Below, piece by piece: positions 1 to 13,576 of a stretch of DNA of 64,000 nt (position 1 is its first letter; each line of letters opens with the position of its first letter). A program made the translations under genes and the position numbers. The stretch spans positions 372,001-436,000 of the forward strand of contig NW_025954961.1 in the NCBI RefSeq assembly GCF_022376445.1, read 5' to 3'. Source of the DNA: Fomitopsis serialis (lineage: Eukaryota > Basidiomycota > Agaricomycetes > Polyporales > Fomitopsidaceae). The notes beneath the pieces are model-generated. The model made no database searches, was not told the origin of the DNA, and worked only from the letters and a program-made list of their open reading frames with translations.

Positions 1-835
1 CATGCACAGAGGTGAGGAGGAAGGGTCTTCGCCTGACGGGTCGGAGAAGACTGCACGCTTGCTATTCCTCGTCGCTTCGAAGGAGAGGCAGTTGGAGTGC
101 GTGTTTTCGGCTTGCCTGGTGTCGTAGGTGGAGAAATCGGTGCAGTAGAAGGACCTGCAAATTGAACAGCATCCTCCACATCGGGAGACGCACGGACACG
201 GTCGGTGGATCGAGGTTTAGACGGCGATGTAGGGGGCGCGGTGCGTTTGGATGGGGAAGGTGTGGACTGTCGTGGATGAACTTCTGCTGCCGCACCAGCA
301 AGGTTCAGAAAGCGTGTAGCAGAAGGCGTACCGTCGGCAAGACGTCTAGACGGTGTCAGGATCTCCACGCACTCCATGAATATCCGAGGAGCTGAGGCTT
401 TCGGAGTACTGGGTCTCGGAGGGGTAACAGGTCGTTTATGTTTCTTGGACGGCGATAGCAGCAGTTCATCTGCCTCTTCATCAACATTGTCCTCGACCAC
501 TGCATAGTTTACCCTCCTGTTTGTTGTAATCGGCTTCTTCTGAGTTTTTGGGCGCGATCTGCTCGGTCCGGGCTGGGAGTCTGCGTCATCTGCTGCTGTA
601 GTCCCAGAGTTGTTCACCGCTCTCCGCGTCCTAGAGGCAACAACAGCGGTGTCTTGTGGCGCAGCAGCAGAGTCCGCCACCGCGTCGCTTGCAGCAACTG
701 CACGTCTCGATCTGCGTGTCTTCACAGGCAAAGCGGTGACGTCGTTCAAAACAACCTTTTAGAGCGCAATGCTCTTTTCGCCGCTGGTTGTGCGTCATCC
801 GCGGCCGCTGAAGGAGCTTTTCGTTTGGGAGGCAT
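1..835 (-). CDS. N-terminal part of a basic, disordered nuclear protein, cut by the window edge
   Basis: The start codon is at 835-833, and the first exon encodes a Lys/Arg-rich start (MPPKRKAP, then KRALRSK). A short intron at 755-712 (44 nt, GT..AG) joins it in frame to an open stretch that runs off the left edge. The protein is rich in Pro, Ser and Lys, with repeated SPSK and TPSP-type motifs and stretches such as PSKKHKRP, which suggest a nuclear protein phosphorylated by proline-directed kinases. No folded domain is visible in the part present. The last residues before the edge (LPPHL) look like the start of a folded region. A replication or chromatin factor such as an Orc4-type protein is possible, but this is only a guess. 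The region between this gene and MED20 (836-1071) is a divergent promoter. Confidence 0.6.
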
Positions 836-1071
836 GTTCTCGCGAGTGAGGGTCTGTGTTTAGTTCCAGCCACACAGGCGCGACAGCGCTGAATAGACGC
901 GATGTGACACCTGTGACAGTACGCGTCTGGCCACGCCGCCACAATCGCGCGGGGAGCGCCGCTCTGCATCTGCTTCGTCTCTACTTCATTCTGCGGTCCC
1001 CAGTATCTCAACGATTCCCTGTCTGGCCTGTTCATTCTCCTCTCACCTGGTTACTGGTTTGAAGGTGGATA

Positions 1072-2135
1072 ATGGGGTTCACTGGGTGCGAGCAGCTTTG
1101 CGTGAATCTTTCAAGTCTATTTAACATCATCTCCAGCTTGGTACGATGGACCAATGCCCCCTCGACTGGCGTGGACCTGATACGTCACAACATCATAATG
1201 AATCATCAAGTGCGGCTACCCTTTCGTAACCGTCGAGCGCAACACTGACGGTTCGCGGATAAGGGCGTTCTACGGGGAAGGTGGCAGGTTGGACTGAGCT
1301 CCTGGCGGTCACGTTTCACAGGAGAATCGAGCGATATGAGGAGTCTTGAACGTCCACTTTACACCGTAACCATGAATGGTATGTTCGCATATTCGTGACC
1401 TTGGCTGTATGGGATTACACGGTGTGCAAGCACAGAGAACACCTTCGTCATGCTCGAGGACCCGGCGGCGCCCAACAGAGGCGACTACTTGAGGCTCAAA
1501 GTAGCCCATGAACAGGGACAGCCCCCACAGCCCTTTCTAGCAGTACCTCCTCCCCACTATCACTATACCCTTGTCACTGTAAGTCCGCCGGGGGCGCTAG
1601 AACAACTCATGTCCCACCTGGGTGTAGTTGGCAAGCGCTGGGTGCGCACTGGTGGGGAGAAGGGCCAAGGCTCTGGTCACCATCTGAACATTGACGGATA
1701 TATATTTTCAATCGGCAATGACTGGCTCGTCCGCTTTGGCCATGTTATGTGGGCGGAGGCGCCGTGAAAGGATTGCTCATTGAGGTACGCCCTCACCGCG
1801 GCCTCCATGCACTGTTTTTCTTATCGCCGTGGTAGGCTGAATACTTGCCCTTGCCCGACCTGCATACCGAAGGAGGAGAGGGTCGATCCGAGCTGCTCTC
1901 GGACTTCCTTTCCTCGACCATCCCCTTGCTCCCAGATTCGGAGATCTGGACAGTTGCCGTGAGTGACGAGATGTGGGCCGAGGTACTCGCTGGGCTGGAT
2001 GAGGATGATACCGAAGAGGAAGGGGAGAAGATGGACGAGGACGAGGAGGATTTGTTCCTCTCGCCTGATTTTCTCCCAACCCCACGAAAGACCGACTGGT
2101 TAGGTGTAAATAGGGACAACGGTCGGCGTATTTGA
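1072..2135 (+). CDS. med20: Mediator complex subunit 20 (Med20/Srb2 family)
   Basis: Med20 is a head-module subunit of Mediator, which links activators to RNA polymerase II. Five exons fit: 1072-1085, 1137-1209, 1264-1378, 1436-1784 and 1836-2135, with introns of 51-57 nt. The spliced start MGFTGLVRWTNAPSTGVDLI is typical of the family. The middle keeps VMLEDPAAP, IGNDWLVR and, after the fourth intron, AEYLPLPDL. Between VM and GGAVKGLLIE the frame breaks near 1753: one base is missing in a G-rich stretch, and restoring one base brings the two halves into register. The C-terminal part carries an acidic run (about 2000-2055). Length, about 235 residues, is normal for fungi. The frame break is read as a sequence error because everything else is intact. 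Confidence 0.88.
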
Positions 2136-2488
2136 TACAAGGAGCTCTCAAGGGAGAAGCTCTAATATAGACTAAGATAGACGAGAGCAGTACTGAGTGT
2201 ATGTTAGTGGTGGAACATAAAGCTTAGCTTCATATTCCACTGCCGTCGGCCAGTCAAAATGGTATTTTGATTTTGAGCGTGATCGCAGGATTTACGTCAA
2301 TTGAAGAGCCCGGCGCCAACGCGGACTCGGTCTGACTCGCGACCTGCACACGGGTGGATTGTCTTGTCCATGCTCTTCACAGCCTGGCAGTGATGCTGAA
2401 ACCACTGCAAGGTTTCCCAAATTTCTCTTCCTAAAGGGTGGAACCCACTTGAAGGAGAGCATTCACTGCACTCTCGACTCCGGCCAGG

Positions 2489-4405
2489 ATGTTGGGACTT
2501 TGTCGACCAAGCTCGAGCTCAGCGGTCGCAGCCACCCTCCGCGTCCGAAACACTTCCAGTCCGAGACCTTCTCGAGTCGTTCCTCGTCCACCGCGCTTCA
2601 CTTCTATCAGAACAGACAATTGGAGCTGTATGCTTCACGGGATGCTCAAGATTGACGCTAAGGCAATTGGTACTCCCAATGTCTTCGTGAAACCGGTAGA
2701 CGCATAACACACGGTTGCCTACAGGTGTTCTTTGGGCGGTCAATCACGGAGGAGAGGCTTATCAAAGTGGGTTGCCCATGGTCCACTACTATTGCTGAGC
2801 CTTGACAACGGTTGAAGAGCGCGAACTATGTTCGCACTGAGCTTCCCGTGCGGATTGCACATAGGCTGCGGATATGCAGACCCTACCATACGTCGTAGTG
2901 AACCAAGAAGGTGTAGCGAACGTGTACGAGGTGAGAGAAGCTTCATTAATCACCTTGATGAGTTTGAGACCTAACGCTATATAGGCCTACTGGTCTGCCT
3001 TCGATAAGTACGATTACGTCTTGCATCGAGTTTCTGGCGAAGTGCTCAAGGATGATCCTTATCCCAGGTTCCGGAGATACCCAGAGATCAAGACGATACA
3101 GGAAAATGACGCGTTCTGCAGGTTCGTGCGGGGTCTACTCGACGAACAGTGAGCGCGCAGTCTTCATCTCAAGCCTGTGGATCGTTGAACTCGACATCGC
3201 AGCAAGGCAGTTATCCCCAATCTCTCACTGGGACTGTCTTTGTCCTCACCATATCTCGAACCTGACCGGCTCGACTCATTTATGCACCGCATGTTGGTCT
3301 CTCGCATATCACGTCGGGTCTTGGCGGAACACCACATCGCGCTCTCGAGGTACTTCTCAACGCGGCAGGATGGCAAGCGCATCCCTGAGAATCGCGTCGG
3401 CGTGATACACTTGCGTTTGCCAGTGAAGGACAGCATCGAGAAATGTGCAAGATTTCTGCGCAAACGGGCATACGATGCTGAGCAAGACCAAATCGAAGGC
3501 ACTTCTGCCGACGCTCCCTGGCCGGAGGTGGTCATCGAAGGGCACTTAGACATCAAGTTCTCGTATATCCCTGCACATCTTGAGTATGTTCACGCATAGC
3601 GCACAGAGACCACGAAGCTTACGGCCGTTGACAGATATGTCGTCTTTGAACTACTCAAAAACGTAAGATGCCCTGTTCCGCTCGCTCCTTGTCCATAATA
3701 CATTTTTACAGTCATTGCGAGCAACCCGTCTCAAACATACTTCGTTGCACCACCTTCCTCCAATACGCGCCACCGTCGTGGCGGGTGAGAACGAAGTTAC
3801 CATCCGAATATCTGATCAAGGTAGGGACTGCAAAGTCGTGTACACACTCGCTGACTACTGCCTTCGACAGGAGGAGGGCTGCTCACTCCTGAGATCAATA
3901 TCCGATGGACCTATTCTCATTCTCACACCTACGTAACCCTGCGCGTATGGACAACAGACGTCTCGGTGCACTCCGTACCATAAGCTCCAGTCAAACGGGC
4001 ATGGTGGCCACTGTCGAGGAACAAGTGAAGCGTTGGGAGACCGAAGCAGATAGCGAGGATCCTCACAGGAAGCTGGGGTCAGCCCACATCCAAGGATCGG
4101 TATCGGCCTCCCGATGAGCAATATATTTGCAACGTATGACACTTCAATTGATCATGCGAGAGTGTCCTTGCTGACTGCTGTCGCCAGATACTTTGGGGGA
4201 TCATTGGAGCTCGTCAGCCTCGACGGCTATGGTGAGCCCTCTGACTCAAGCCAATGATTCTTCCGTTCACTCGTCGTCAACCATACAGGCACGGATGCGT
4301 ATCTCCGTCTCCCTAAACTGGTAAGTGAAGTGTGTACTCTCATGTCGAACTACCTACTCATGTACGCCTAAGGGTACAAATCTCGAGGGCATAGAGCTCT
4401 GGTAG
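2489..4405 (+). CDS. Mitochondrial pyruvate / branched-chain ketoacid dehydrogenase kinase (PDK/BCKDK family)
   Basis: This GHKL-type protein kinase inactivates a mitochondrial 2-oxoacid dehydrogenase complex. The Arg/Ser-rich start (MLGLCRPSS) looks like a mitochondrial presequence. Family motifs follow in order: HFYQNRQLELYAS, LTLRQLVFFGRSITEERLIK, LPYVVVNQEGVANVYE, FRRYPEIKT, FVRGLLDEH, an N-box with ELLKN, the ATP-lid motifs DQGGGL and GIGLPMSNIF, and a LELVSLDGYGTDAYLRLPKL tail. Introns were placed at 2670-2724, 2767-2817, 2931-2984, 3009-3068, 3149-3202, 3584-3634, 3663-3711, at about 3830-3880, and at 4134-4187, 4232-4288 and 4321-4372. The 3009-3068 intron has no stop codon, but removing it restores the conserved AFDKFRRYPE. 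Single bases are missing near 2590, 2650, 2870, 3895 and 4080. All are deletions with no nonsense change, which favours read error over decay. PDK and BCKDK cannot be separated by eye. Confidence 0.85.
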
Positions 4406-4689
4406 ATTCTGGTAGTCACGGTTGCCTGTCGGGAGTACACGGACTGACGTAACTTATATTCGGACAATAATACCGCATTCTTTCTCGATGTCACACAAAC
4501 GGTTTCGGCCGCAATGCATGCGTCCCGCTTTTCTTTAGCAATCGCGAAGATTAATGCAAATGTCGCTGTGCGAAATCGAATGTAGAGACAGTCGTTGCGG
4601 CAACAGACGCCTACACGTGACTCGATGCTGTATCTTAAAGTGGGCGCTATGGAACTGCAGTTCTGTTTTCCAGACTGCACACTGACGGG

Positions 4690-6594
<1,905 letters not shown>

Positions 6595-6921
6595 ACAACC
6601 TGAAACTTGCTCTCACATCACCTGTTGGCACGGCTTGTGGCGACCTCTGTAACATACTCATAGCTCTGCACTTCGTTCATGTACCTAGCAACATTCACGA
6701 CAATCATGAGACTGCTCTAGGATGGACAGGATAACAATTACACGATGTGGTTAAGATTGTACAGCTGTCGACGCAATTGACTACTGGTACAACAAATGGA
6801 TGATGTTCCTCTAACTAGCTGATGCTACAAGAACGAAGGTCCTACAAACGGAACGCGACGAGACGACCGGCAAACAATATTACTCTCATGCACGGAGAAG
6901 AGGTTTCATCTACAAGGATCT
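6595..6921. other. Convergent intergenic region, no gene seen
   Basis: This is the shared 3' region between the Cbk1 gene (+) and the PX-protein gene (-). It is AT-richer than the exons, as expected for untranslated ends. No conserved reading frame or RNA gene was recognised. Confidence 0.5.
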
Positions 6922-9900
6922 TTAGCTCAGTTGCGTGAATGCAGGAGCTGCCAAACTCACTAGTTCCATGAATATAGGGAGCAGTTGTGGAAGGTGAAAT
7001 AGCTCGGGTGGTTGGATAGTAGGTTCTTTCTTCTTTTTCGGCGGCAAAGACTGGGGCCTTGTCCTCGATCTTGATCGTGGACGTACAGGGGCCGATCTGG
7101 GGACAGGTGGTGGTGGGGATTTCTTCCCAGACTGCTTCAGTATCAACGAGCGCGAGTGGCGGAGATTTGCAGGAGGGCGATCTGTGGATGAACGGGGCGA
7201 GGACTCTTGACTGCTCGGTTTCGATTTGAACTTGGACCGTGACGGAAGAGGAAGAGGGACGTGTCCAAGTGTACGCGATCGCTTGACCGGCGACGTAGGC
7301 GACTGCGACGAGGTGGATGCCGTCTGCGAGTCGGGAGACCGAGGCGAGACAGCCGGGGGTCGTTCTCGCTGTCGTGCATGCGGTGTTCCCTCACGTTCCG
7401 TCCGGCCACCCTCGCTCCCATCACTGTCGTCGCTGCTGTCAGTCTCCTCCGAGTCGTCTTCATCGCTACTCCACTCGTCTTCGTCGCTCGAGTCGTCCTC
7501 CTCCGAGTCTGTCTCTTCCGCGGCAAGATCGTCCGCGTCGCCCTGTATCAATTCGCCGAAGCTGAGATCCTTGACGACACTATTGACAAGCTCTGCCGCT
7601 ACCTCGTCTTCGGCATCTGCGTCATTCATGCCCTGCGTGCGCCCGAAGCGCTTGCGGACCTTGTCCTCGTACGCGACCTTGAGCTTGTAGTGGTAGAGCG
7701 CAATCGCGTCCACCTCGCGCATGATCGCCTCCCGCTCAGACCCCGTGTGCGGCAGGATGAACTCCATGCTGATGCGCTCCCCGAGGCCGTCACGCATGAG
7801 CGTGATGAACAGCTCGATCCAGCGCATCAGGTCCGTGAAGAGGCCTTCACCCTTGGAGTGCACCTTGTGCACGAAGCTGTAGAACGCCTGCTCGTGCCGT
7901 TTGACAAGATCGATATAAATCTGAACGGTCTTCGCGGGGTCTGATTGACTGACTAACAGCCGTAAGCAGTTAGCTATATTGAGGTGTGTGATAAAAGACG
8001 CAGCAGACGTACGCTCTTCAGTGGATTCGACAGTCCGTATGAGATCGTTTATGAAGTTCTGCAGGTCGCCCAGCGAGTCCGAGATGCTCGCAGCGCGGTA
8101 CACCTGCGCCAGCGGTGCATAAAATATCGTTATGATATCCTTCAGCAGGTCAGCCGTTGAACCCTAACGCGACACCATCACTACACAAATCCATGGCCAG
8201 AGGAGTCAATGAGGCGCACCTCAAAAATGATCTCAATCAGCTGTTCCCTATCCCTCATCCTCGAATACAGCCGTGCAAGGACGCTCAGGTCTTCGAACAA
8301 CCACGCCTGCTCATCTTGCGGGCCGTCATCGTCGTCTGAGTCCTGGAGGGACTCGACATGTTTGACGTATTCTTTATGCGCCCGGTGCGCATAGTGCACA
8401 CGCTGCATCTGTGCACGAGAGAGCATTGGCTCCTCTGCGGAGCGTAGGACAGCGGCAAGGAGATGGATATCTTCCGCGGCTGTCAACGGAAGGCAAGATG
8501 TTCAACTGGTAGACATAACATGATATAGCTACAGCGCGTACCAGCATCGGCCTTGTAGACCGCCTGGATTTCGCGCGGCGCATACACGAATTGGCGGATC
8601 TTCTCACAGAGAATAGGGTCATCAACCTTGTCTTTGACTGCCTCGACGTCTTCCTCGATGCCCTTGACCTCCTCGACCAGGGAGCCTGTGAACATCCTAC
8701 GTGCACATAAGCCTCCGTGTCTTACATACAGTACATGACCTTACCGCTGAAGAAGACTGCGCCCGCCAAACGGCTGCGCGAGGAATAAATCCAGCACTCC
8801 TATAGTGTGAAGCGCCATCCTTGAGTTAAACACCAAGTAGAAGGGAACTGTCAACGACGCACCGCGGATCATCACCACCGGGTTGCTGACCTTAAGCGCG
8901 GTCTTGAGCATAAAATACGGCATGAGCCCATGTATGCGCTTCAAGCTGGCAAACGTCTCCGACGCGTTGTCCGCCGCGACGAAGTGCTGGAACACGGTCG
9001 AGGCTAGCCTACATTGGGTAGCTAGTGATCAGTCTGGCGTAGGTACAGAAGACGATTGGCTCAGGCAGATGGAGGGACATACGAGATGCGGCCCACTCGA
9101 TGACAGCCTGGAAGTTCTCCGGTAGATTGCGTATGTCGTCCGTGACCTTGATTGTCGCGAAGATCTGTGTCAGACCATCTGCAGATGTCCCATTAAGTTT
9201 GATCCGGCGTAAGCGCACTTGAGATGAAGAACGTACCCTTCGCGAATAGCTCTCCCTTCACGCTCTTCGCCGCATCCCTCAGTCCGTCTACCCGTGCAGC
9301 AATCTCCTTCGCAAATCTCTTACGCCCGTCTTCCCTCAGCTCATCGGCTTCCTCCCTGCGCCTCGCGTCCTCCAGCTCGTCTGGGCTCAGCTGAGTCGGG
9401 CCACTCAGCAGGAAGGAACGCAGAACGGGTGAGCTAGCCAGCTCTGACACTGCCAGGAGGGAATGTAAATAGGCACGGAGGGTCAGCCGGTTCTTCTCGC
9501 GGGCCAATTTAGATGCCCCGCCACTGTATCCTTGCCCGGACGCAAACGATATCGGCGAAGTGGGGCTCATCGTCCCCTGACTCGAAAACGAGTCTCTGCT
9601 GGCGTTATTCTGGTCCTGATAGAGCCCCCGGGCATCGAGAATGACGAGGGTGGTGGGGGCTCCCCGGAGGAGCAGCGCGGAAGCCGGGGGGACTGGTTGT
9701 CGATACGGAGGTGCTTATGTTGACGATCGTTCGGTCCTTGGCTGGCGGCGCGGGGATCGCCTCGCCCGGATGGGCTTTGCGCAGCTCGTTCGCAAGCGTC
9801 TTGAAATCGCCATACCTGCGCGAGACGAAGACGTCCTTCTGATGAGGGCGTCGCGTGCGTATAATGAATTCCTTATGACTTCATATAAGCACGCAAAGCT

Positions 9901-10911
9901 TCCTGATCATAACTATTGCGTACCTCATGAACTCTGCTGCGTACGCGCCCCTTCTCAGTAACGGTCCGCACACATACAACATTGATCTCAAATTTGTCCT
10001 TTATCCTGCCTTCCCTCGCCGCCCGCTTCTTCGCAATCATTTCCAGCCGATCAAGATCCGCCTGCTTCAGCCGCACGACCTCCTCCTTCTCCTGCAGCTT
10101 AGTTCCACTGGTCATGAGCATTGCAGCATGTCTCTCCAGCTTGGCAAGCAGCTTGTGGCGGGCAGCCTCCTCGCTATCCTCATCGCCTTCATCCAGGACA
10201 CCTGAAGAGCTCAGGTTCCGTGAGAGCATCGACGCCAAGAACGGCTGGAGCTTGTCCGGGAAGAAATTGCGGGGTGCGTCGGCCAGAAACGGGAAGGAGA
10301 TGACAAACTTGCGGAAGCAGTAGCATAGGAAGGGTAGCTCGAGCGAAGGCGCGCCCTTGGGCGGTGGTGTGAAAGGTGGCCCGAGGTACGAGAAGGGGGA
10401 GATGTTGTTTGTGGGCACCGCGGTGAGCGCATTGAGCTCGCGCTGGAACTCAAGGGATATGAGCTCCTTCTTGAGATAGTGCGCGCGTAGCGGTGTGAGA
10501 GTGTCGGATCGCTCGCAGAGAGTTCGTGTACTGGAGACGCATGTCCGGCGTCGGGCAGAGATTTCTCCTCGTGAACGGATGATTCGTGCAGGATGGGTGG
10601 GAGTGGCTTCTCCTCCGCGATCGTTGGAGAGTGTTGAATGGGCGGGAGTGGCTTGTCGCTCGTGTTGGAACTGGAAGGCTGAGCGGGAAGAGGCATAGAT
10701 CGCTGCGTCGGAGAGGAGAGGGGGGTGGCGAACGTATCCTTGGGCGAGCTAGAGCCAGAGGTAACGGGGGGCTCCCTGTCGTAGGCGACGGCGACAGACT
10801 GCGAGGAGAAGAGTCGACATCGCGGTTGGCGATGAAGACGATGGGAGGGACGGCGGCCTCAGCGCGAGAGCAGCTTGAGCTAGTCTCGCTGCCGGCGCCG
10901 TGCTCTCTCAT
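6922..10911 (-). CDS. PX-domain protein with PX-associated domains (YPR097W/Lec1-like)
   Basis: This is a large peripheral membrane protein of the fungal family with an N-terminal PX-associated region, a PX phosphoinositide-binding domain and a long C-terminal region. Yeast YPR097W (Lec1) is linked to lipid transport. The start at 10911 begins a Ser/Pro-rich segment, followed by the PX-associated motif LRAHYLKKELISLEFQREL and, near 10450-10330, SYLGPPFTPPP. A PX-like strand set follows (KFEINVVCVRTVTEKGRVRSRVHE, split over an intron at 9923-9872, then KDVFVSRRYGDFKTL). Downstream is a conserved helical region (LKRIHGLMPYFMLK, KIRQFVYAPREIQ). The last exon, up to 6922, has a long Asp/Glu/Ser tract and then a basic Pro-rich tail. 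Single-base losses are needed near 10770 (a six-G run), near 10508 and at one or two sites in 9590-9665. Exon ends near 9010-9090 are uncertain. Confidence 0.8.
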
Positions 10912-10931
10912 CGGACCCGCCGGTCAGCGCG

Positions 10932-10939
10932 TGACGTCA
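10932..10939. promoter_or_regulatory. CRE-type palindrome TGACGTCA
   Basis: A perfect TGACGTCA, inside the longer palindrome GTGACGTCAC, lies 20 bp upstream of the PX-protein start codon at 10911. In fungi this is the binding site of Atf1/CREB-type bZIP factors. An inverted CCAAT pentamer follows a few bases away. Whether it is used is inference from position. Confidence 0.45.
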
Positions 10940-11605
10940 CAGCGATTGGGCGTCACAACGGACCCGCATCGGCGCGCATCCCCGCCCGATCCGGCAGTCG
11001 GCCATTTGCGCCGCACTTCTCTCACCCGTCCTCCCTCTGCGCACACGCCGCCGTGTTTCAGCACACAGTGCGCTTCTAGCTGCAGCGAAAACATAGCTTC
11101 TAGCAGCGAAGAAACGACGAGGAAGGGGGCTGGCTGGTTCAGTATCGCTATGTCAAGGAAGAGTTAAACCTGTGCGTGAGTCGCGATGCAAGTCTCCGAG
11201 TCCTCCTAGACTGGCTTCCGGTTTTACTGTTTGCATCGCTCTGCGCACAGGGTCTATTGGGGGCGGTCTTGCTTCCCGTGCTTAGCGTTGCGACATGCAT
11301 CCCTTGCGTCTGCCACGAATCAGTGGGTACATAGATTGGTGCTCTAGATCTTCCACAACAAGGCGATGTTGCGCATCGCCCACCCCTTGGCCGTGCATCC
11401 AAGCATATCTCAAGGGTATGTCACCGTTGACGCATGGACAAGCTATCTGCATTGTGGAACCCTCGTCAGCAGCTCAATGTGTACATGTTCTTCCGGCGCT
11501 CCGGAGCCATGCCTTGCTCTGCTCAGGCTTTGAAGTGCAGGTCCGCAATGGCATGTCGGAACCATCAGGATGGGCTTCTCCCTGGGCACGTATCGCACCT
11601 CCCTT

Positions 11606-11611
11606 TATATA
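11606..11611 (+). promoter_or_regulatory. Candidate TATA box of the F-box gene
   Basis: TATATA lies 113 bp upstream of the F-box start codon at 11724, a usual distance for a fungal TATA element followed by a short leader. Confidence 0.4.
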
Positions 11612-11723
11612 GGGCATTGACGCGTCTACCATCGGTACCAGGAGCCGTTCACCATCTCCAAGGTAAGTTACGCTTGTCTAGCCGCGCATGCCAACACTAA
11701 CAGTGATTCACCTTTCAAGGTGC

Positions 11724-13193
11724 ATGCAGTCTCTCTCAGATATGATTGCTCCTGTAGTTGAGGACAAGAATGCCTCTCAACCGCGTCTCCCCGTCGAAAT
11801 TTTCGAACGCATCATCGGCTTCGGGTCCACGGAGGACCTTCTCACCTGTGCCCAGGTGTGCAAGACGTTTTACCCCCTCAGCCGGTACCTCTCCCTCCGA
11901 GACGTCTACCTCAAAAGCCAGCAGCACACATACCGGCTCTCACAGCTCCTCCGCGGTAACCCAACGCTGGGTCAGGCCATCGAGAGCGTGTCCATCCTCG
12001 GCAGCCCAGGGTCCGGCCACAACGACACCGCACATCTAGTAACCTTCGCCACGACGTGTGCCTCCCTGGTACCCAACCTGCGCAGTCTCACACTGCGCGA
12101 CGTCAAGTGGGCAGGGGGTTCGCTGCGTCGGGACGTATGTCTGTACCTGACGAGGCTACGCAAGGTGACCGAGCTCACGCTGGAGAACGTCGAGCTGTCC
12201 TCGGCGGCGGCGTTTGCGGCCCTCCTGTGTGCTCTGCCAGCGCTCGATCTTCTGAGGTGTGCCAAAGTGCGGCTGCGAAACAGCGGGTTCAGGCATCTGG
12301 CCTTCCGTCGTCCTCCTGCACGGCGGAGATTCAAATTTCGTGTCTGTACAGACGACATTGCTGCTCCGGCCCTGAGGCTCGTCATTGCGGATGCCCTGAG
12401 GATCGTCGATATGTTCAGCTTCTTCATGACGCTGGATGTCGACGGCCCATTGACACACATCGCGGGCTCTGGTATCCGTTCTTTACTGCAAGTCTATGAC
12501 ATGTGTCTGCTCGTGCGACTGTCGCTGAACTTGGACCATTGCGGTGTGGAGCCGCAACAGGCACTGCAGGTCGTCGGTGAGTTCCTTGATATGGACAGTT
12601 GATCTGACGCGTTCTCACTTACTGCCTTTGTGCGATTCGGTACAGAGCATCATTTCTCTCTTGCGCCCCTGGAGTGCTTAGATTCGATACTCATCACAAT
12701 CATCATCGGCGCCGAAGAAGTATCGGGCTTCGATTTCGCGTGTTTCGCGGCGCTGCTTGCGTCAGTCACGTCTGGGATCTCGTGCATCCAAGTGGTAGTC
12801 AAGGTCGTCGGGGAAGGCATCGGCGACGGCGTGCGGTTGATGCGGTTGCTGCTGAGCGGGGCCGCTACCACCGACAACATGACGAAGATCGATCGCATCG
12901 TGTCTAGCCCCCCTTTCACGAGGGAGTCGCGCATCTGGATCTCCAGCACACTGTGCATGACGAGGGCACAGCCTGGATTCAAAGAATGGATTAGGACCGT
13001 GCAGCACAAGATGCCCACGCTTCACGCTAATAAACAGCTGTGCGTGCTCTGCTGTGTATGCCTTCTACTTGACGCGTGCTGACGTGCACTAAGTGACTTG
13101 TATTAGGTACTCGGCACACTGGAAGCGAGGGCGGGAGGGCTGACGAGGGAGCCCGACATGCTACTTTCGGGATACGTCGGGATACGAAGGTAG
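11724..13193 (+). CDS. F-box protein
   Basis: F-box proteins are substrate receptors of SCF ubiquitin ligases. After a short acidic lead, the F-box fits about residues 20-60 (LPVEIFERIIGF, LLTCAQVCKTFYPL, YLSLRDVYL). Leucine-rich but irregular sequence follows (LVPNLRSLTLRDVKW, VTELTLENVEL), as in the many degenerate LRR/F-box proteins of Agaricomycetes. An intron of about 70 nt starts at GTGAGTTCC near 12577 and ends at the CAG before 12646. It joins the first exon to EHHFSLAPLECLDSI in frame. The end is unsure. A last intron ending with TTAG at about 13107 leads either to a stop at 13141-13143 (best donor, GTGCGT) or, with a weaker donor, to one at 13191-13193; the outer limit is given. The substrate cannot be told. 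Confidence 0.7.
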
Positions 13194-13576
13194 GAACTGC
13201 CATTGATGCTTCTGTTTGGTGATAGACACTCTGTGAGCATACGAATTCGTCCCTTTCTACCCCTGCCAGGGGCTCCTATGCATGTTTGGGACGCTACGAC
13301 GACAGAAGGCCGACCTGAACGTGAGTGATATGAGTGTACGACCGAAATTCCGTGAAACATTGTGATGGGGTGAACCGGTCGGGAGGTGCGCCGTGCTATG
13401 TACCATGGAACACTCCCCTTGCCTCCTTGAAGTCTAGGGCCTGCCTGGAGGAGACTAGCATTGGCCAGTGCGCATCTCGGACGACACTTCTGACTTGCAG
13501 TGCCTGCCATCCATGTCCTGCAATAGTTACATGGCATGCCTACCTCGGTGCTACGCGGACTGATATAATTGCACGA
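13194..13576. other. Convergent intergenic region, nothing recognised
   Basis: The 3' flanks of the F-box gene (+) and an unknown gene (-) meet here. I see only short chance reading frames and no repeat. Confidence 0.4.

Larger units (their letters stand above)
10912..11723. other. Divergent promoter region between the PX-protein and F-box genes
   Basis: About 800 bp separate two divergent start codons. It holds a full CRE palindrome and an inverted CCAAT (attgg) near 10944 next to the PX gene, and a TATA element near the F-box gene. Short open frames here look random. Confidence 0.5.

Noticed and set aside
2489..4405. Calling the PDK-type kinase a pseudogene
   Set aside because: All frame breaks are single-base losses, no nonsense substitution is seen, and the same error type occurs in unrelated essential genes (Tra1, Med20, PDI).
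7261..7944. Long plus-strand open frame inside the PX-protein gene
   Set aside because: It mirrors the acidic/basic last exon of the minus-strand gene and has an Arg/Leu/Val composition typical of antisense frames in GC-rich exons.
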